Assembly (NCBI RefSeq): GCF_031760065.1
Contig: NZ_CP134500.1
Span: forward strand, 4,464,001-4,528,000
DNA length: 64,000 bases
Direction: 5' to 3'
From: Streptomyces durocortorensis
GTDB lineage: Bacteria > Actinomycetota > Actinomycetes > Streptomycetales > Streptomycetaceae
Shown: positions 1 through 8,370 of the stretch, piece by piece
How positions within the stretch are numbered: the stretch's first letter is position 1
Layout: each line of letters begins with the position of its first letter
Notes under the pieces: model-generated
What the model was told of the DNA's origin: nothing
What the model saw: only the letters and a program-made list of their open reading frames with translations
The model's database searches: none
Program-made: the position numbers and the translations under genes

Positions 1-111
1 CTGGCGGGCAACGATGTTCTGGACATCCGCGGGGATGTGCGCGACGAGGCCGGTGAGCTGGTCGTGACGGCGTTGACGAAGCTGGTGGCGCGCGCCGCCG
101 AGGAGGCGTGA
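1..111 (+). CDS. FAS1-like/MaoC dehydratase, C-terminal end only (partial)
   Basis: An open frame enters from the left edge and stops with TGA at 109-111; only the last 36 residues are present (ending KLVARAAEEA). The tail, with 'DIRGDVRDEAGELVVTALTKLV', resembles the last hotdog strand of the N-terminal-MaoC-like (HadA/HadC-type) subunit of (3R)-hydroxyacyl-ACP dehydratases. The stop overlaps the ATG of the next gene by one base (TGATG), so the two are translationally coupled, as expected for subunits of one heterodimeric dehydratase. Family call rests mainly on this neighbour; the fragment alone is weak. Confidence 0.6.
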   Translation: MAGNDVLDIRGDVRDEAGELVVTALTKLVARAAEEA

Positions 112-539
112 TGACGGCGAAGGTCTCTTACGAGTCGGTCGAGGTCGGTACGGAACTGCCCGCGCAGTCGTTCCCGGTGACGCGGGCGACGCTCGTGCAG
201 TACGCGGGCGCGTCGGGCGACTTCAATCCGATCCACTGGAACGAGAAGTTCGCGCGCGAGGTCGGGCTGCCGGACGTGATCGCGCACGGCATGTTCACGA
301 TGGCCGAGGCGATCCGCGTGGTCACGGACTGGGCCGGCGATCCGGGCGCGGTCGTCGACTACGGGGTGCGGTTCACCAAGCCGGTCGTCGTGCCCAACGA
401 CGACAAGGGCGCGCTGATCGAGGTCAGCGCCAAGGTCGGGGCCAAGCTGGAGGACAACCTGGTCCGCGTGGACCTGGTCGCGATGTGCGACGGGAAGAAG
501 GTGCTGGGGCTGTCCCGCGCCGTCGTGCGGCTCGCCTGA
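111..539 (+). CDS. MaoC family (hotdog-fold) hydratase/dehydratase, HadB-like
   Basis: A 142-residue single hotdog domain. The central stretch 'YAGASGDFNPIHWNE' followed by 'IAHGMFTMA' is the (R)-specific hydratase signature with the catalytic Asp/His pair (D..N.IH) that adds or removes water on 3-hydroxyacyl thioesters. The start is taken at ATG 111, overlapping the upstream TGA, rather than the adjacent GTG at 108. The small one-domain subunit following a related subunit matches the HadAB-type heterodimer of actinobacteria, likely acting in fatty acid or polyketide elongation. Substrate is not determinable from sequence. Confidence 0.85.
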   Translation: MTAKVSYESVEVGTELPAQSFPVTRATLVQYAGASGDFNPIHWNEKFAREVGLPDVIAHGMFTMAEAIRVVTDWAGDPGAVVDYGVRFTKPVVVPNDDKGALIEVSAKVGAKLEDNLVRVDLVAMCDGKKVLGLSRAVVRLA

Positions 540-636
540 GGCGTACGCCGGTTGTGCGCCCGGGAGCGTCCCGGGCCGGTAGGGGGTGCCCTCTGTGGGG
601 GGCGCCCCTTGCTTCCGTCCCGGCCCCTCCGGCCCC

Positions 637-666
637 TTGACCAAGTTAGTGATTGGGCAATAACTT
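637..666 (+). promoter_or_regulatory. TetR-gene promoter with palindromic operator in the spacer
   Basis: A -35 TTGACC at 637-642 and a -10 TAACTT at 661-666 are 18 bases apart. The expected start point lies about 7 bases downstream, at the ATG (673), and no Shine-Dalgarno sequence is visible, so the transcript is probably leaderless. An imperfect inverted repeat with arms AGTTAGTG and CAATAACT (644-665) fills the spacer and -10, the ideal place for repression. The same arms recur before the MFS gene. Confidence 0.75.
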
Positions 667-672
667 AGCTTC

Positions 673-1230
673 ATGGTCAGGATGAGTGCGGAGGAGCGGC
701 GGGAGAGCGTCGTCCGGGCGGCGATCACTGAGTTCGCCCGCGGCGGCTACAACGGCACGTCCACCGAGGTGATCGCCCGGCGGGTCGGTGTCTCCCAGCC
801 GTATCTCTTCCGGCTCTTCCCCAACAAGCAGGCCATATTCCTCGCCGCCGCCGAACGCTGCCTGGAGGACACCCGCCAGGTGTTCGCGGCGGCATCGAAG
901 GGGCTGGAGGGGGAGGAGGCGCTGCACGCCATGGCCGCGGCGTACCAGCAGCTGATCGTCGACGACGGCGAGAAGCTGATGATGCAGATGCAGATGTACG
1001 CGGCCGTCGCCGCGGCGGAGGCCGCCGGGGACCATGCGTTCGGCGAGTCCCTGCGGGCGGCCTGGGTGCGGATGTGGGACGACGTCCACATCACGCTCGG
1101 AGCCGACGAGAGTGAGACGACGACGTTCCTGGCGTACGGGATGCTCGTCAACACGCTCGCCTCGCTCGGCTTTCCGGGCGACCACCGCGTCTGGTCGGGG
1201 TTCTACGTCTCGGGCAGGCCCACCGAGTGA
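673..1230 (+). CDS. TetR/AcrR family transcriptional repressor
   Basis: 185 residues. Residues about 6-52 form the TetR helix-turn-helix: 'RRESVVRAAITEFARGGYNGTSTEVIARRVGVSQPYLFRLFPNKQ', with the canonical 'GVSQPYLFRLFPNK' recognition helix. The rest is the variable ligand-binding/dimer domain, rich in Met and Tyr near residue 100-110. It lies immediately upstream of, and co-directional with, a DHA2 efflux pump; both have the same palindrome upstream, so it most likely represses itself and the pump until a toxic ligand binds. Ligand unknown. Confidence 0.92.
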   Translation: MVRMSAEERRESVVRAAITEFARGGYNGTSTEVIARRVGVSQPYLFRLFPNKQAIFLAAAERCLEDTRQVFAAASKGLEGEEALHAMAAAYQQLIVDDGEKLMMQMQMYAAVAAAEAAGDHAFGESLRAAWVRMWDDVHITLGADESETTTFLAYGMLVNTLASLGFPGDHRVWSGFYVSGRPTE

Positions 1231-1269
1231 ACAGCGCGCTCCGGGTCCGCCCGGATTTCTGTCCGTAGA

Positions 1270-1287
1270 AGTTAGTGATCAATAACT
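1270..1287 (+). promoter_or_regulatory. Second palindromic operator, before the MFS exporter
   Basis: The 18-mer AGTTAGTGATCAATAACT is a near-perfect palindrome centred on TGATCA. It shares both arms with the operator before the upstream TetR gene but lacks four central bases (TGGG). It lies 45 bases before the MFS ATG, within the short gap after the TetR stop. A clean -35/-10 pair is not obvious here. Confidence 0.7.
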
Positions 1288-1331
1288 AATTACCAGTTCT
1301 GATCGGCGGGAACTGATCAGCAGGGGGAGAA

Positions 1332-2780
1332 ATGAACGAGCAGCACGGCAAGGCGGACCGCGGAAGAGCGGTCTGGACCCTCGTCATCACCAGCGTCGCC
1401 GGATTCATGGCGGCCCTGGACAACCTCGTCGTCACCACCGCCCTTCCCTCCATCCGCGAGAGCCTCGGCGGCGGGCTGGAGGAGCTGGAGTGGACGGTGA
1501 ACGCGTACACCCTGACCTTCGCCGTGCTGCTGATGCTCGGTGCGGCGCTCGGGGACCGCTTCGGCAGGCGGCGGCTGTTCCTGGTCGGCCTCGGCGTCTT
1601 CACGGCCGCCTCCGCCGCGGCCGCCCTGTCACCGGGCATCGGGGAGCTCATCGCGTTCCGGGCGGTCCAGGGCGTCGGCGCGGCGATCATGATGCCGCTG
1701 ACGCTCACCCTGATCGGTGCCGCCGTTCCGCCCGAGCGGCGGGGCGCGGCGCTGGGCCTCTTCGGCGCGGTGAACGGTGTGGCCGTGGCCAGCGGGCCGC
1801 TGATCGGCGGTGCGCTGACCGAGCACATCTCCTGGCAGTGGATCTTCTGGCTGAACGTGCCGCTCGGCCTGCTGCTGCTGCCGCTGGCCCGGCTGCGGCT
1901 CACCGAGTCGTACGCCCCCAGGGCGCCGCTGGACATCCGCGGCACGGTCCTGGTCAGCGCGGGCCTCTTCGGCATCGTCTACGCCCTGGTCAACACCGCG
2001 AGCCATGGGTGGACCAGCCCTCTCGTCCTGACCGGGCTGATCGCGGGCACGGCCCTGCTCGGCCTGTTCGTGCACCACGGCAACCGGGCGGAGAACCCGA
2101 TGCTGCCGATGCGGCTCTTCCGGGGCCGGGCCTTCCTCGGGATCAACGTGGCGAGCCTGCTGATGTTCTTCGGGATGTTCGGGTCGATCTTCCTGCTCAG
2201 CCAGTTCCTCCAGAACGGGCTGGGGCACTCGCCCACCGAGGCCGGTCTGCGCATGCTGCCCTGGACCGGGATGCCGATCCTCGTCGCCCCGCTCGCCGGG
2301 TATCTCTCCGACCGCTTCGGGGGGCGGCCGGTCGTGGTGGCCGGGCTGGCGCTCCAGGCCCTCGGGCTGACCCTGTTCGCCGTGGTCGTCGAACCGGACG
2401 TGAGTTACGCCGCCCAGTTGCCCGCCCTGGTCATCGGCGGGGTCGGCATGGCGATGTACTTCGCGCCGGCCGCGAGCCTCGTGCTGTCCAGCGTCCGCGC
2501 CGGGGAACAGGGCATCGCCTCCGGGGCCAACAACGCGCTCCGGGAGGTCGGCGGTGCGCTCGGAGTCGCGGTCCTCGCCTCGGTCTTCGCCGCGCGGGGC
2601 GGCTACGGCTCGCCGCGGCTGTTCGCGGACGGGACCGTCCCCGCCCTCTGGATCGGGGCCGGAGCGGTGGCCCTGGGCGCGCTCGTCGCGCTCCTGATCC
2701 CGGGCCGCCGCAGTGGGGCCGGGCCCGCCCGGGGCCCGGAGACGCGGGACGCCGCGGAACGGGACGCGGTGGCCGCCTGA
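1332..2780 (+). CDS. MFS drug exporter, DHA2 (EmrB/QacA) family, 14 TM
   Basis: 482 residues, the usual size of 14-TM DHA2 pumps. TM1 carries motif D1 ('GFMAALDNLVVTTALPSI'), the TM2-3 loop has motif A ('GDRFGRRRLFLVG'), and TM5 has the antiporter motif C region ('GVAVASGPLIGGALTEHISWQWIFWLNVPLG'). A strong SD (GGGGGAG) precedes the ATG. Such proteins export lipophilic drugs or natural products in exchange for protons at the cytoplasmic membrane. The neighbouring TetR gene and shared operator indicate substrate-inducible expression. Exported compound unknown. Confidence 0.92.
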   Translation: MNEQHGKADRGRAVWTLVITSVAGFMAALDNLVVTTALPSIRESLGGGLEELEWTVNAYTLTFAVLLMLGAALGDRFGRRRLFLVGLGVFTAASAAAALSPGIGELIAFRAVQGVGAAIMMPLTLTLIGAAVPPERRGAALGLFGAVNGVAVASGPLIGGALTEHISWQWIFWLNVPLGLLLLPLARLRLTESYAPRAPLDIRGTVLVSAGLFGIVYALVNTASHGWTSPLVLTGLIAGTALLGLFVHHGNRAENPMLPMRLFRGRAFLGINVASLLMFFGMFGSIFLLSQFLQNGLGHSPTEAGLRMLPWTGMPILVAPLAGYLSDRFGGRPVVVAGLALQALGLTLFAVVVEPDVSYAAQLPALVIGGVGMAMYFAPAASLVLSSVRAGEQGIASGANNALREVGGALGVAVLASVFAARGGYGSPRLFADGTVPALWIGAGAVALGALVALLIPGRRSGAGPARGPETRDAAERDAVAA

Positions 2781-2836
2781 GCCGGTGGGGGAGGCTCACG
2801 GTCCGTGGCCCGCACGGGGGGCGGAGCCACGGACCG

Positions 2837-2842
2837 TACTCT
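2837..2842 (+). promoter_or_regulatory. murB -10 element (leaderless promoter)
   Basis: TACTCT, a common Streptomyces -10 hexamer, ends 7 bases before the GTG at 2850. There is no Shine-Dalgarno sequence near that GTG, so transcription and translation probably begin together. No convincing -35 is seen. Confidence 0.5.
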
Positions 2843-2849
2843 TGTCCCC

Positions 2850-3905
2850 GTGCAGGAACTCCACGACGCCCCCCTCGCCCCCCTGACCACCTTCCGGCTC
2901 GGCGGCCCCGCCGCCCGGCTGTTGACGGCCACGACCGACGCCGAGGTGGTCGCCGCCGTGCGCGAGGCCGACGACAGCGGTACCTCGCTGCTGGTGATCG
3001 GCGGCGGCTCGAACCTGGTCATCGGGGACAAGGGCTTCGACGGGACCGCGGTGCGCATCGCCACCAAGGGGTTCACGCTCTCCGGAGCGTCGTTGGAGCT
3101 GGCCGCCGGTGAGGTGTGGACCGACGCCGTCGCCCGGACCGTCGAGGCGGGCCTCGCGGGCATCGAGTGCCTGGCGGGTATCCCCGGCTCCGCCGGCGCG
3201 ACGCCGATCCAGAACGTCGGGGCGTACGGGCAGGAGGTGTCCTCCACGATCACGGAAGTCGTCGCCTACGACCGGCGCACCCGGGAGACCGTGACGATTC
3301 CGAACGCGGAGTGCGCCTTCTCGTACCGCCACAGTCGCTTCAAGGCGGAACCCGACCGCTTCGTGGTGCTCCGTGTCCGATTCGAGCTGGAAGAGGCCGC
3401 CGGGCTTTCCGCGCCCCTGAGGTACCCCGAAACGGCCAGGGCGATGGGCGTCGAACAGGGCGAGCGCGTTCCCGCGTCGGCGGCCCGGGAAACCGTGCTG
3501 AAGCTCCGCGCCGGCAAGGGCATGGTGCTCGACCCGGAGGACCACGACACCTGGTCGGCAGGGTCCTTCTTCACCAACCCGATCCTCGAACCGGCCGCGT
3601 ACGAGGACTTCCTCACCCGGGTCCGCGACCGCCTCGGCCCGGACGTGACGCCTCCGGCGTTCCCCGCCGGGGACGGCCGCACCAAGACGTCGGCGGCCTG
3701 GCTGATCGACCGGGCCGGATTCACCAAGGGCTACGGCGACGGCCCCGCCCGGATCTCCACCAAGCACACCCTCGCCCTCACCAACCGGGGCACGGCCACC
3801 ACCGAAGACCTTCTGGCCCTGGCCCGCGAAGTCGTCGCCGGGGTCCACGACGCCTTCGGCGTCACCCTCGTCAACGAGCCGGTGACGGTCGGCGTCAGCC
3901 TGTGA
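2850..3905 (+). CDS. murB: UDP-N-acetylenolpyruvoylglucosamine reductase (MurB)
   Basis: Flavoenzyme that reduces UDP-GlcNAc-enolpyruvate to UDP-MurNAc with NADPH, the second committed step of peptidoglycan precursor synthesis in the cytoplasm. Residues about 20-70 form the FAD PP-loop domain ('LLVIGGGSNLVIGDKGFDG'); 'IPGSAGATPIQNVGAYGQEV' is the conserved FAD-contact segment; 'FSYRHSRFK' and 'SAGSFFTNP' supply the catalytic Tyr/Ser region; 'RAGFTKGYG' completes the C-terminal domain. I chose GTG 2850 (351 aa, VQELHDAPLAPLTTFRLGG) because of the TACTCT -10 just upstream; a longer in-frame GTG at 2805 with an SD-like GGGGGAGG is the alternative. Confidence 0.95.
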   Translation: MQELHDAPLAPLTTFRLGGPAARLLTATTDAEVVAAVREADDSGTSLLVIGGGSNLVIGDKGFDGTAVRIATKGFTLSGASLELAAGEVWTDAVARTVEAGLAGIECLAGIPGSAGATPIQNVGAYGQEVSSTITEVVAYDRRTRETVTIPNAECAFSYRHSRFKAEPDRFVVLRVRFELEEAAGLSAPLRYPETARAMGVEQGERVPASAARETVLKLRAGKGMVLDPEDHDTWSAGSFFTNPILEPAAYEDFLTRVRDRLGPDVTPPAFPAGDGRTKTSAAWLIDRAGFTKGYGDGPARISTKHTLALTNRGTATTEDLLALAREVVAGVHDAFGVTLVNEPVTVGVSL

Positions 3906-3927
3906 GCCGTACGGGCGCGGCAGCCGC

Positions 3928-4563
3928 TCAGTAGGCGATGCCCACGCCCTGTTCCACGGTCCCCGGGTCGTCGAGCATCGCGAGCATCGCGTGCGCCACA
4001 TCGGCCCGGGAGATCGACCGGCCGCTGCGCGGCGTACCGCCCACCACCCGCCGGTAGACCCCGGTGCGCGGACCGTTCGTCAGCTTCGGGGGCCGTACCG
4101 ACGTCCAGTCCGCCGCACTGTGGGCCAGCACCGCCTCCATCCGGGCGAGATCCGCGTACAGATCCGACAGAATCGCCCCGATCACCCTGCGCGTCAGCCG
4201 GTCCATCAGCGGATCTCCCACCGCCTCGGGCCCGACCGGCGCCGCGCTCACCACCACCAGCCGCCGTACGTCCTCGGCCTCCATCGCCGTCAGGATCCGC
4301 CCGGTCAGCCGCTCGGCGATCCCGTTCGCCTTCCGGCCGCGCGAACCCAGCCCGGACAGCACCGCGTCCCGCCCGGCCACCGCCCCCCGCACCGCCGCCG
4401 CATCGTCCAGCGGGACGGCCGCGTGCAGCGCGGCGCCCGCCAGGGACTCCGGGAGCCCCGCGGGATCGCGGACCACGACCGTCACCTCGTGGCCCGCCGC
4501 CAGTGCCTGCCCCACGATCTCCCGGCCGACACCGCCGGTCGCTCCGAACACGGTGAGTCTCAT
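3928..4563 (-). CDS. SDR-like NAD(P)-binding oxidoreductase
   Basis: 211 residues. The N-terminus 'MRLTVFGATGGVGREIVGQALAAGHEVTVVVRD' is an atypical/extended SDR Rossmann motif (GATGGVG), as in NmrA-like and flavin-reductase-like proteins. The usual catalytic YxxxK is not evident; 'RLVVVSAAPVG' and 'DWTSVRPPKLTNG' resemble the BLVRB/NmrA subgroup. It is divergently transcribed from a TetR gene with a palindrome in between, so it is probably that repressor's target. The ATG 4561-4563 sits just after the operator. Substrate unknown. Confidence 0.85.
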   Translation of the reverse strand: MRLTVFGATGGVGREIVGQALAAGHEVTVVVRDPAGLPESLAGAALHAAVPLDDAAAVRGAVAGRDAVLSGLGSRGRKANGIAERLTGRILTAMEAEDVRRLVVVSAAPVGPEAVGDPLMDRLTRRVIGAILSDLYADLARMEAVLAHSAADWTSVRPPKLTNGPRTGVYRRVVGGTPRSGRSISRADVAHAMLAMLDDPGTVEQGVGIAY

Positions 4564-4581
4564 GGTGCGCCCCTCGGTGGG

Positions 4582-4595
4582 TGAGTGTTCACTAA
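4582..4595 (+). promoter_or_regulatory. Candidate TetR operator between divergent SDR and TetR genes
   Basis: TGAGTGTTCACTAA is an inverted repeat with one mismatch per arm (TTAGTG half-site, read on the minus strand as TTAGTGAACACTCA). It lies 19 bases upstream of the SDR ATG and upstream of a -10-like TAGGGT (4600-4605) for the TetR gene, so one bound dimer could repress both. Confidence 0.6.
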
Positions 4596-4662
4596 CCTCT
4601 AGGGTGGACGAACCCCGTGTGATCGTCAACACTTCCCGGGCCCACGCCCGCTTGGAGCACTC

Positions 4663-5253
4663 ATGGACCAGAAGCCCGCCCGCGCGCGGATCGTCGACGC
4701 GGCCCACGACCTGATGCTCTCCATCGGCCTCGCCCGGACCACCACCAAGGAGATCGCCCGGGCGGCCGACTGCTCCGAGGCGGCGCTCTACAAGCACTTC
4801 AGCAGCAAGGAGGAGCTGTTCGTCACCGTCCTCGCCGAACGGCTGCCCAAGCTCGGAAACCTGCTGAGCGGCCTGGCCGCCGGAGAGGGCGGCATCGAGG
4901 ACCACCTCACCGACATCGCCCGGCAGGCCGCCCTGTTCTACGAGCAGACCTTCCCGATGGCCGCCTCCCTGTACGCCGAACCCCAGCTCAAGCACCGCCA
5001 CGAGCAGGGCATGCGCGACCTGGGGACCGGCCCCCACCGCCCGATCCAGCAGCTCGACGCCTACCTGCGCGCCGAACAGGACGCAGGTCGGATCCGGGCG
5101 GACGCCGACACCTACGCCGCCGCCTCCCTGCTCCTCGGCGCCTGCGCCCAGCGGGCCTTCGCCTACTCCACGCTCCCCGGCGGCACGCCCCCGCAGCCCC
5201 TGGACGAGTTCGCCACCGCGATCGCCCGCACCCTGCTGGCCGGGATCAGCTAG
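4663..5253 (+). CDS. TetR family transcriptional regulator
   Basis: 196 residues. The helix-turn-helix is at about residues 8-52 ('RIVDAAHDLMLSIGLARTTTKEIARAADCSEAALYKHFSSKEELF'). A TetR C-terminal ligand domain follows. An SD (GGAG, 4654-4657) precedes ATG 4663. It is divergent from the SDR gene and likely controls it. Its last 8 bases overlap the convergent adenosine deaminase gene, so the two transcripts collide here. Confidence 0.92.
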   Translation: MDQKPARARIVDAAHDLMLSIGLARTTTKEIARAADCSEAALYKHFSSKEELFVTVLAERLPKLGNLLSGLAAGEGGIEDHLTDIARQAALFYEQTFPMAASLYAEPQLKHRHEQGMRDLGTGPHRPIQQLDAYLRAEQDAGRIRADADTYAAASLLLGACAQRAFAYSTLPGGTPPQPLDEFATAIARTLLAGIS

Positions 5254-6259
5254 CCAGCCAGTCGTCGATCCCCGACAGCAGCTTCTCCCGTACGTCGACG
5301 GGCGCCGCCGACCCCCGTACCGACTGGCGTGCCAGCTCGGCCAGCTCCTCGTCGGTGAAGCCGTGGTGACGGCGCACCAGCTCGTACTGGGCGGCCAGCC
5401 GCGAACCGAACAGCAGCGGGTCGTCCGCCCCCAGCGCCAGCGGCACGCCCGCGTCGAACAGGGTGCGCAGAGGGACGTCGGCGGGCTTCTCGTAGACGCC
5501 GAGCGCCACATTGGACGACGGGCAGACCTCGCAGGTCACCCCCCGCTCAGCGAGCTTGCGCAGCAGCCGGGGGTCCTCGGCGGCCCGGACGCCGTGGCCG
5601 ATGCGCGAGGCGTCCAGGTCGTCGAGGCAGTCGCGCACACTGGACGGCCCGGCCAGCTCGCCGCCGTGCGGAGCCGCCAGCAGGCCGCCGTCCCGCGCGA
5701 TGGCGAAGGCCCGGTCGAAGTCGCGGGCCATCCCCCGCCGCTCGTCGTTGGAGAGCCCGAAGCCCACGACGCCCCGGTCGGCGTACCGCACGGCCAGCCG
5801 CGCCAGGGTCCGGGCGTCCAGCGGGTGCTTCATCCGGTTGGCGGCGATCACCACGCGCATGCCCAGGCCGGTGTCCCGGGAGGCGCTGTCCACGGCGTCG
5901 AGGATGATCTCGATGGCCGGGATCAGCCCGCCGAGCAGCGGGGCGTACGAGGTGGGGTCGACCTGGATCTCCAGCCAGCCCGAGCCGTCCGCGACGTCCT
6001 CCTGGGCGCTCTCGCGGACCAGACGGTGGATGTCCTCGGGGGACCGCAGGCAGGACCGGGCGATGTCGTAGAGCCGCTGGAAACGGAACCAGCCGCGCTC
6101 GTCGGTGGCCCGCAGCTTGGGCGGCTCGCCGCCGGTCAGGGCGTCCGGGAGGTGGACCCCGTACTTGTCGGCCAGTTCGAGCAGGGTGGTGGGCCGCATC
6201 GACCCGGTGAAGTGCAGGTGCAGGTGGGCCTTGGGCAACAGACGTACATCACGCTCCAT
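5246..6259 (-). CDS. add: Adenosine deaminase-like protein
   Basis: 337 residues of the metal-dependent amidohydrolase fold. 'KAHLHLHFTGSM' gives the first HxH zinc ligands, 'RIGHGVRAAEDP' the conserved His/Arg segment, 'CEVCPSSNVALG' the substrate-binding strand and 'LALGADDPLLFGS' the paired catalytic aspartates. The family deaminates adenosine or related purine nucleosides for salvage. I prefer ATG 6257-6259, which has an AGGA SD about 8 bases upstream, over a GTG 18 bases further out. The conserved Streptomyces neighbourhood is murB–add–aspC–tRNA-Trp. Exact substrate (adenosine, adenine derivative or other) is not certain. Confidence 0.88.
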   Translation of the reverse strand: MERDVRLLPKAHLHLHFTGSMRPTTLLELADKYGVHLPDALTGGEPPKLRATDERGWFRFQRLYDIARSCLRSPEDIHRLVRESAQEDVADGSGWLEIQVDPTSYAPLLGGLIPAIEIILDAVDSASRDTGLGMRVVIAANRMKHPLDARTLARLAVRYADRGVVGFGLSNDERRGMARDFDRAFAIARDGGLLAAPHGGELAGPSSVRDCLDDLDASRIGHGVRAAEDPRLLRKLAERGVTCEVCPSSNVALGVYEKPADVPLRTLFDAGVPLALGADDPLLFGSRLAAQYELVRRHHGFTDEELAELARQSVRGSAAPVDVREKLLSGIDDWLAS

Positions 6260-6322
6260 CGGAAGATCCTGCCGCACGGTGGGCCGGAGCGGTAGCCGCT
6301 TTCCCGTTTGGGGTGCCGGTCG

Positions 6323-6369
6323 AACAAAAAGTGCCCCCGCCGCCGGGTGGATTCCGGCGGCGGGGGCAC
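6323..6369 (-). terminator. Rho-independent terminator of the aminotransferase gene
   Basis: On the minus strand a perfect 16-bp stem (6331-6346 with 6354-6369, arm GTGCCCCCGCCGCCGG), with a 7-base loop, is followed by TTTTTGTT (6330-6323). It lies 22 bases after the aminotransferase stop codon and before the deaminase gene. Confidence 0.92.
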
Positions 6370-6391
6370 TCCCGGTGGGCAGTGGGGCTTG

Positions 6392-7618
6392 TCAGGCCTT
6401 GGCCTCGCCCAGCAGCTTCTGGATCCGCGAGACGCCCTCGACGAGGTCGTCGTCGCCCAGGGCGTAGGACAGGCGCAGATAGCCCGGGGTGCCGAAGGCC
6501 TCGCCCGGCACGACGGCGACCTCGGCCTCGTCCAGGATCAGCGCGGCCAGCTCGACCGAGTCGGCCGGGCGCCTGCCGCGGATCTCCTTGCCGAGCAGCC
6601 CCTTCACCGACGGGTAGGCGTAGAACGCGCCCTCGGGCTCCGGGCAGAGCACGCCGTCGATCTCGTTGAGCATCCGCACGATCAGCTTGCGGCGGCGGTC
6701 GAAGGCGGCACGCATCTCGGCGACGGCGTCCAGCGGGCCCGAGACGGCGGCGAGCGCGGCGACCTGGGCGACGTTGGAGACGTTCGAGGTGGCGTGCGAC
6801 TGGAGGTTGGTCGCGGCCTTCACCACGTCCTTCGGGCCGATGATCCAGCCCACCCGCCAGCCGGTCATCGCGTACGTCTTGGCGACACCGTTGACGACGA
6901 TGCACTTGTCGCGCAGCTCCGGGACGAGCGCCGGGAGCGAGGTGAAGGTCGCGTCGCCGTAGACGAGGTGCTCGTAGATCTCGTCGGTGAGCACCCACAG
7001 GCCGTGCTCGGCGGCCCAGCGGCCGATCGCCTCGCTGTCGGCCTCGCTGTAGACGGCACCGGTCGGGTTGGACGGCGAGACGAACAGGACGACCTTCGTC
7101 CGCTCCGTGCGCGCGGCCTCCAGCTGCTCGACGGACACCCGGTAGCCGGTGGTCTCGTCGGCGACGACCTCGACCGGGACACCGCCCGCGAGCCGGATCG
7201 ACTCGGGGTAGGTGGTCCAGTACGGGGCGGGGACGATGACCTCGTCGCCCGGGTCCAGGATCGCGGCGAAGGCCTCGTAGATGGCCTGCTTGCCGCCGTT
7301 GGTCACCAGGATCTGGCCGGCCTTGACCTCGTAGCCGGAGTCGCGCAGCGTCTTCGCCGCGATGGCGGCCTTGAGCTCGGGGAGCCCACCGGCCGGGGTG
7401 TAGCGGTGGTACTTCGGGGTGCGGCAGGCCTCGACCGCGGCGTCGACGATGTAGTCGGGGGTCGGGAAGTCGGGCTCGCCCGCCCCGAAGCCGATCACCG
7501 GCCGCCCGGCGGCCTTGAGGGCCTTGGCCTTGGCGTCGACGGCGAGGGTCGCGGACTCGGAGATCGCACCGATGCGGGCGGAGACCCGGCGCTCGGACGG
7601 GGAAGTTGCAGCGCTCAT
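6392..7618 (-). CDS. aspC: PLP-dependent aminotransferase (aspartate aminotransferase type, class I/II)
   Basis: 408 residues. '[18 protein letters not shown]' is the N-terminal substrate loop, '[14 protein letters not shown]' the Tyr region, '[14 protein letters not shown]' the conserved Asn-Pro-Thr-Gly, '[12 protein letters not shown]' the PLP-pyridine Asp, and '[14 protein letters not shown]' holds the Schiff-base Lys. The arginine binding the substrate carboxylate is in 'GYLRLSYAL'. It interconverts aspartate and oxaloacetate with glutamate/2-oxoglutarate. I start at ATG 7616-7618 ([13 protein letters not shown]), where family similarity begins, discarding a 43-residue upstream in-frame extension. 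Confidence 0.92.
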   Translation of the reverse strand: MSAATSPSERRVSARIGAISESATLAVDAKAKALKAAGRPVIGFGAGEPDFPTPDYIVDAAVEACRTPKYHRYTPAGGLPELKAAIAAKTLRDSGYEVKAGQILVTNGGKQAIYEAFAAILDPGDEVIVPAPYWTTYPESIRLAGGVPVEVVADETTGYRVSVEQLEAARTERTKVVLFVSPSNPTGAVYSEADSEAIGRWAAEHGLWVLTDEIYEHLVYGDATFTSLPALVPELRDKCIVVNGVAKTYAMTGWRVGWIIGPKDVVKAATNLQSHATSNVSNVAQVAALAAVSGPLDAVAEMRAAFDRRRKLIVRMLNEIDGVLCPEPEGAFYAYPSVKGLLGKEIRGRRPADSVELAALILDEAEVAVVPGEAFGTPGYLRLSYALGDDDLVEGVSRIQKLLGEAKA

Positions 7619-7830
7619 GGGGCCATGCTCGCAGACCGGAAAAGCCCTTGGCGCACGCGTTTCAGGGACCGGACCGCACTCGGACAGGAACCGGACAGGA
7701 CCGGTCGGTAGTTGTCTGTTCGACGCAGCGGCCCCGAGCACGTACACTCACCTGTCGTTGGCCTTCACCAACCGCACCGTTCCTGCACCCGGTCACCGGG
7801 AAAGATGCGGTAGGTTGGTGGAAACCACAA

Positions 7831-7903
7831 AGGGTCGTAGCTCAATTGGTAGAGCACTGGTCTCCAAAACCAGCGGTTGGGGGTTCAAGTCCCTCCGGCC
7901 CTG
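7831..7903 (+). tRNA. tRNA-Trp (CCA anticodon)
   Basis: 73 nt folding as a full cloverleaf. The acceptor AGGGTCG (7831-7837) pairs with CGGCCCT (7896-7902) with one G-U pair and discriminator G7903. The anticodon loop CTCCAAA (7862-7868) has CCA at 7864-7866, and the T-arm GGTTCAAGTCC is standard. The 3' CCA is not encoded. It precedes secE, a conserved order in Streptomyces; a single tRNA-Trp here may be co-transcribed with secE. Confidence 0.97.
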
Positions 7904-8009
7904 CTACACACTCCTTCGCCAGGATGTGTGCGCATGTACGTACTTCATTGCACAGCCGTGCGGCTCCACCGGGCGCGGCACGGCCACGACCCGGAATCAG
8001 GTGAGTAGC

Positions 8010-8297
8010 GTGACGGACGCCGTGGGCTCCATCGACATGCCTGATGCCGATGATGAAGCTCCCGAGTCGAAGAAGAAGACTCGGAAGGGCGGCAAGCGCG
8101 GCAAGAAGGGCCCTCTGGGCCGTCTCGCGCTGTTCTACCGCCAGATCGTCGCCGAACTCCGTAAGGTTGTCTGGCCGACCCGTAGCCAGCTGACGACGTA
8201 CACCACCGTGGTGATCGTCTTCGTCGTCGTCATGATCGGTATCGTTACCGTTCTCGACATGGGATTCGCGCGGGTCGTCAAATACATCTTCGGCTGA
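8010..8297 (+). CDS. secE: Preprotein translocase subunit SecE
   Basis: 95 residues from GTG 8010, with the SD AGGTGAG just upstream. A lysine-rich N-terminal half ('[16 protein letters not shown]') is followed by the SecE signature '[20 protein letters not shown]' and one C-terminal TM helix ('[31 protein letters not shown]'). It clamps SecY in the SecYEG channel. It lies between tRNA-Trp and nusG, as in most bacteria. Confidence 0.96.
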   Translation: MTDAVGSIDMPDADDEAPESKKKTRKGGKRGKKGPLGRLALFYRQIVAELRKVVWPTRSQLTTYTTVVIVFVVVMIGIVTVLDMGFARVVKYIFG

Positions 8298-8370
8298 TCC
8301 CGCGAAGGGCGTCCGACCGGCGCCCCTTTCGCACGTTCCACCCCTTTGTATCCAGGAAGAAGCAGCCATC

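Noticed and set aside
1490..3112. Long alternative-frame open frame over the MFS and murB genes
   Set aside because: Arg/Pro/Gly-rich shadow typical of high-GC DNA, covered by two clear genes in another frame.
6308..7711. Antisense frame of 467 codons opposite the aminotransferase
   Set aside because: Low-complexity Gly/Leu/Val/Asp product without domains; shadow.
7619..7747. 43-residue extension of the aminotransferase
   Set aside because: Composition unlike AspC proteins; ATG 7618 is the family start.
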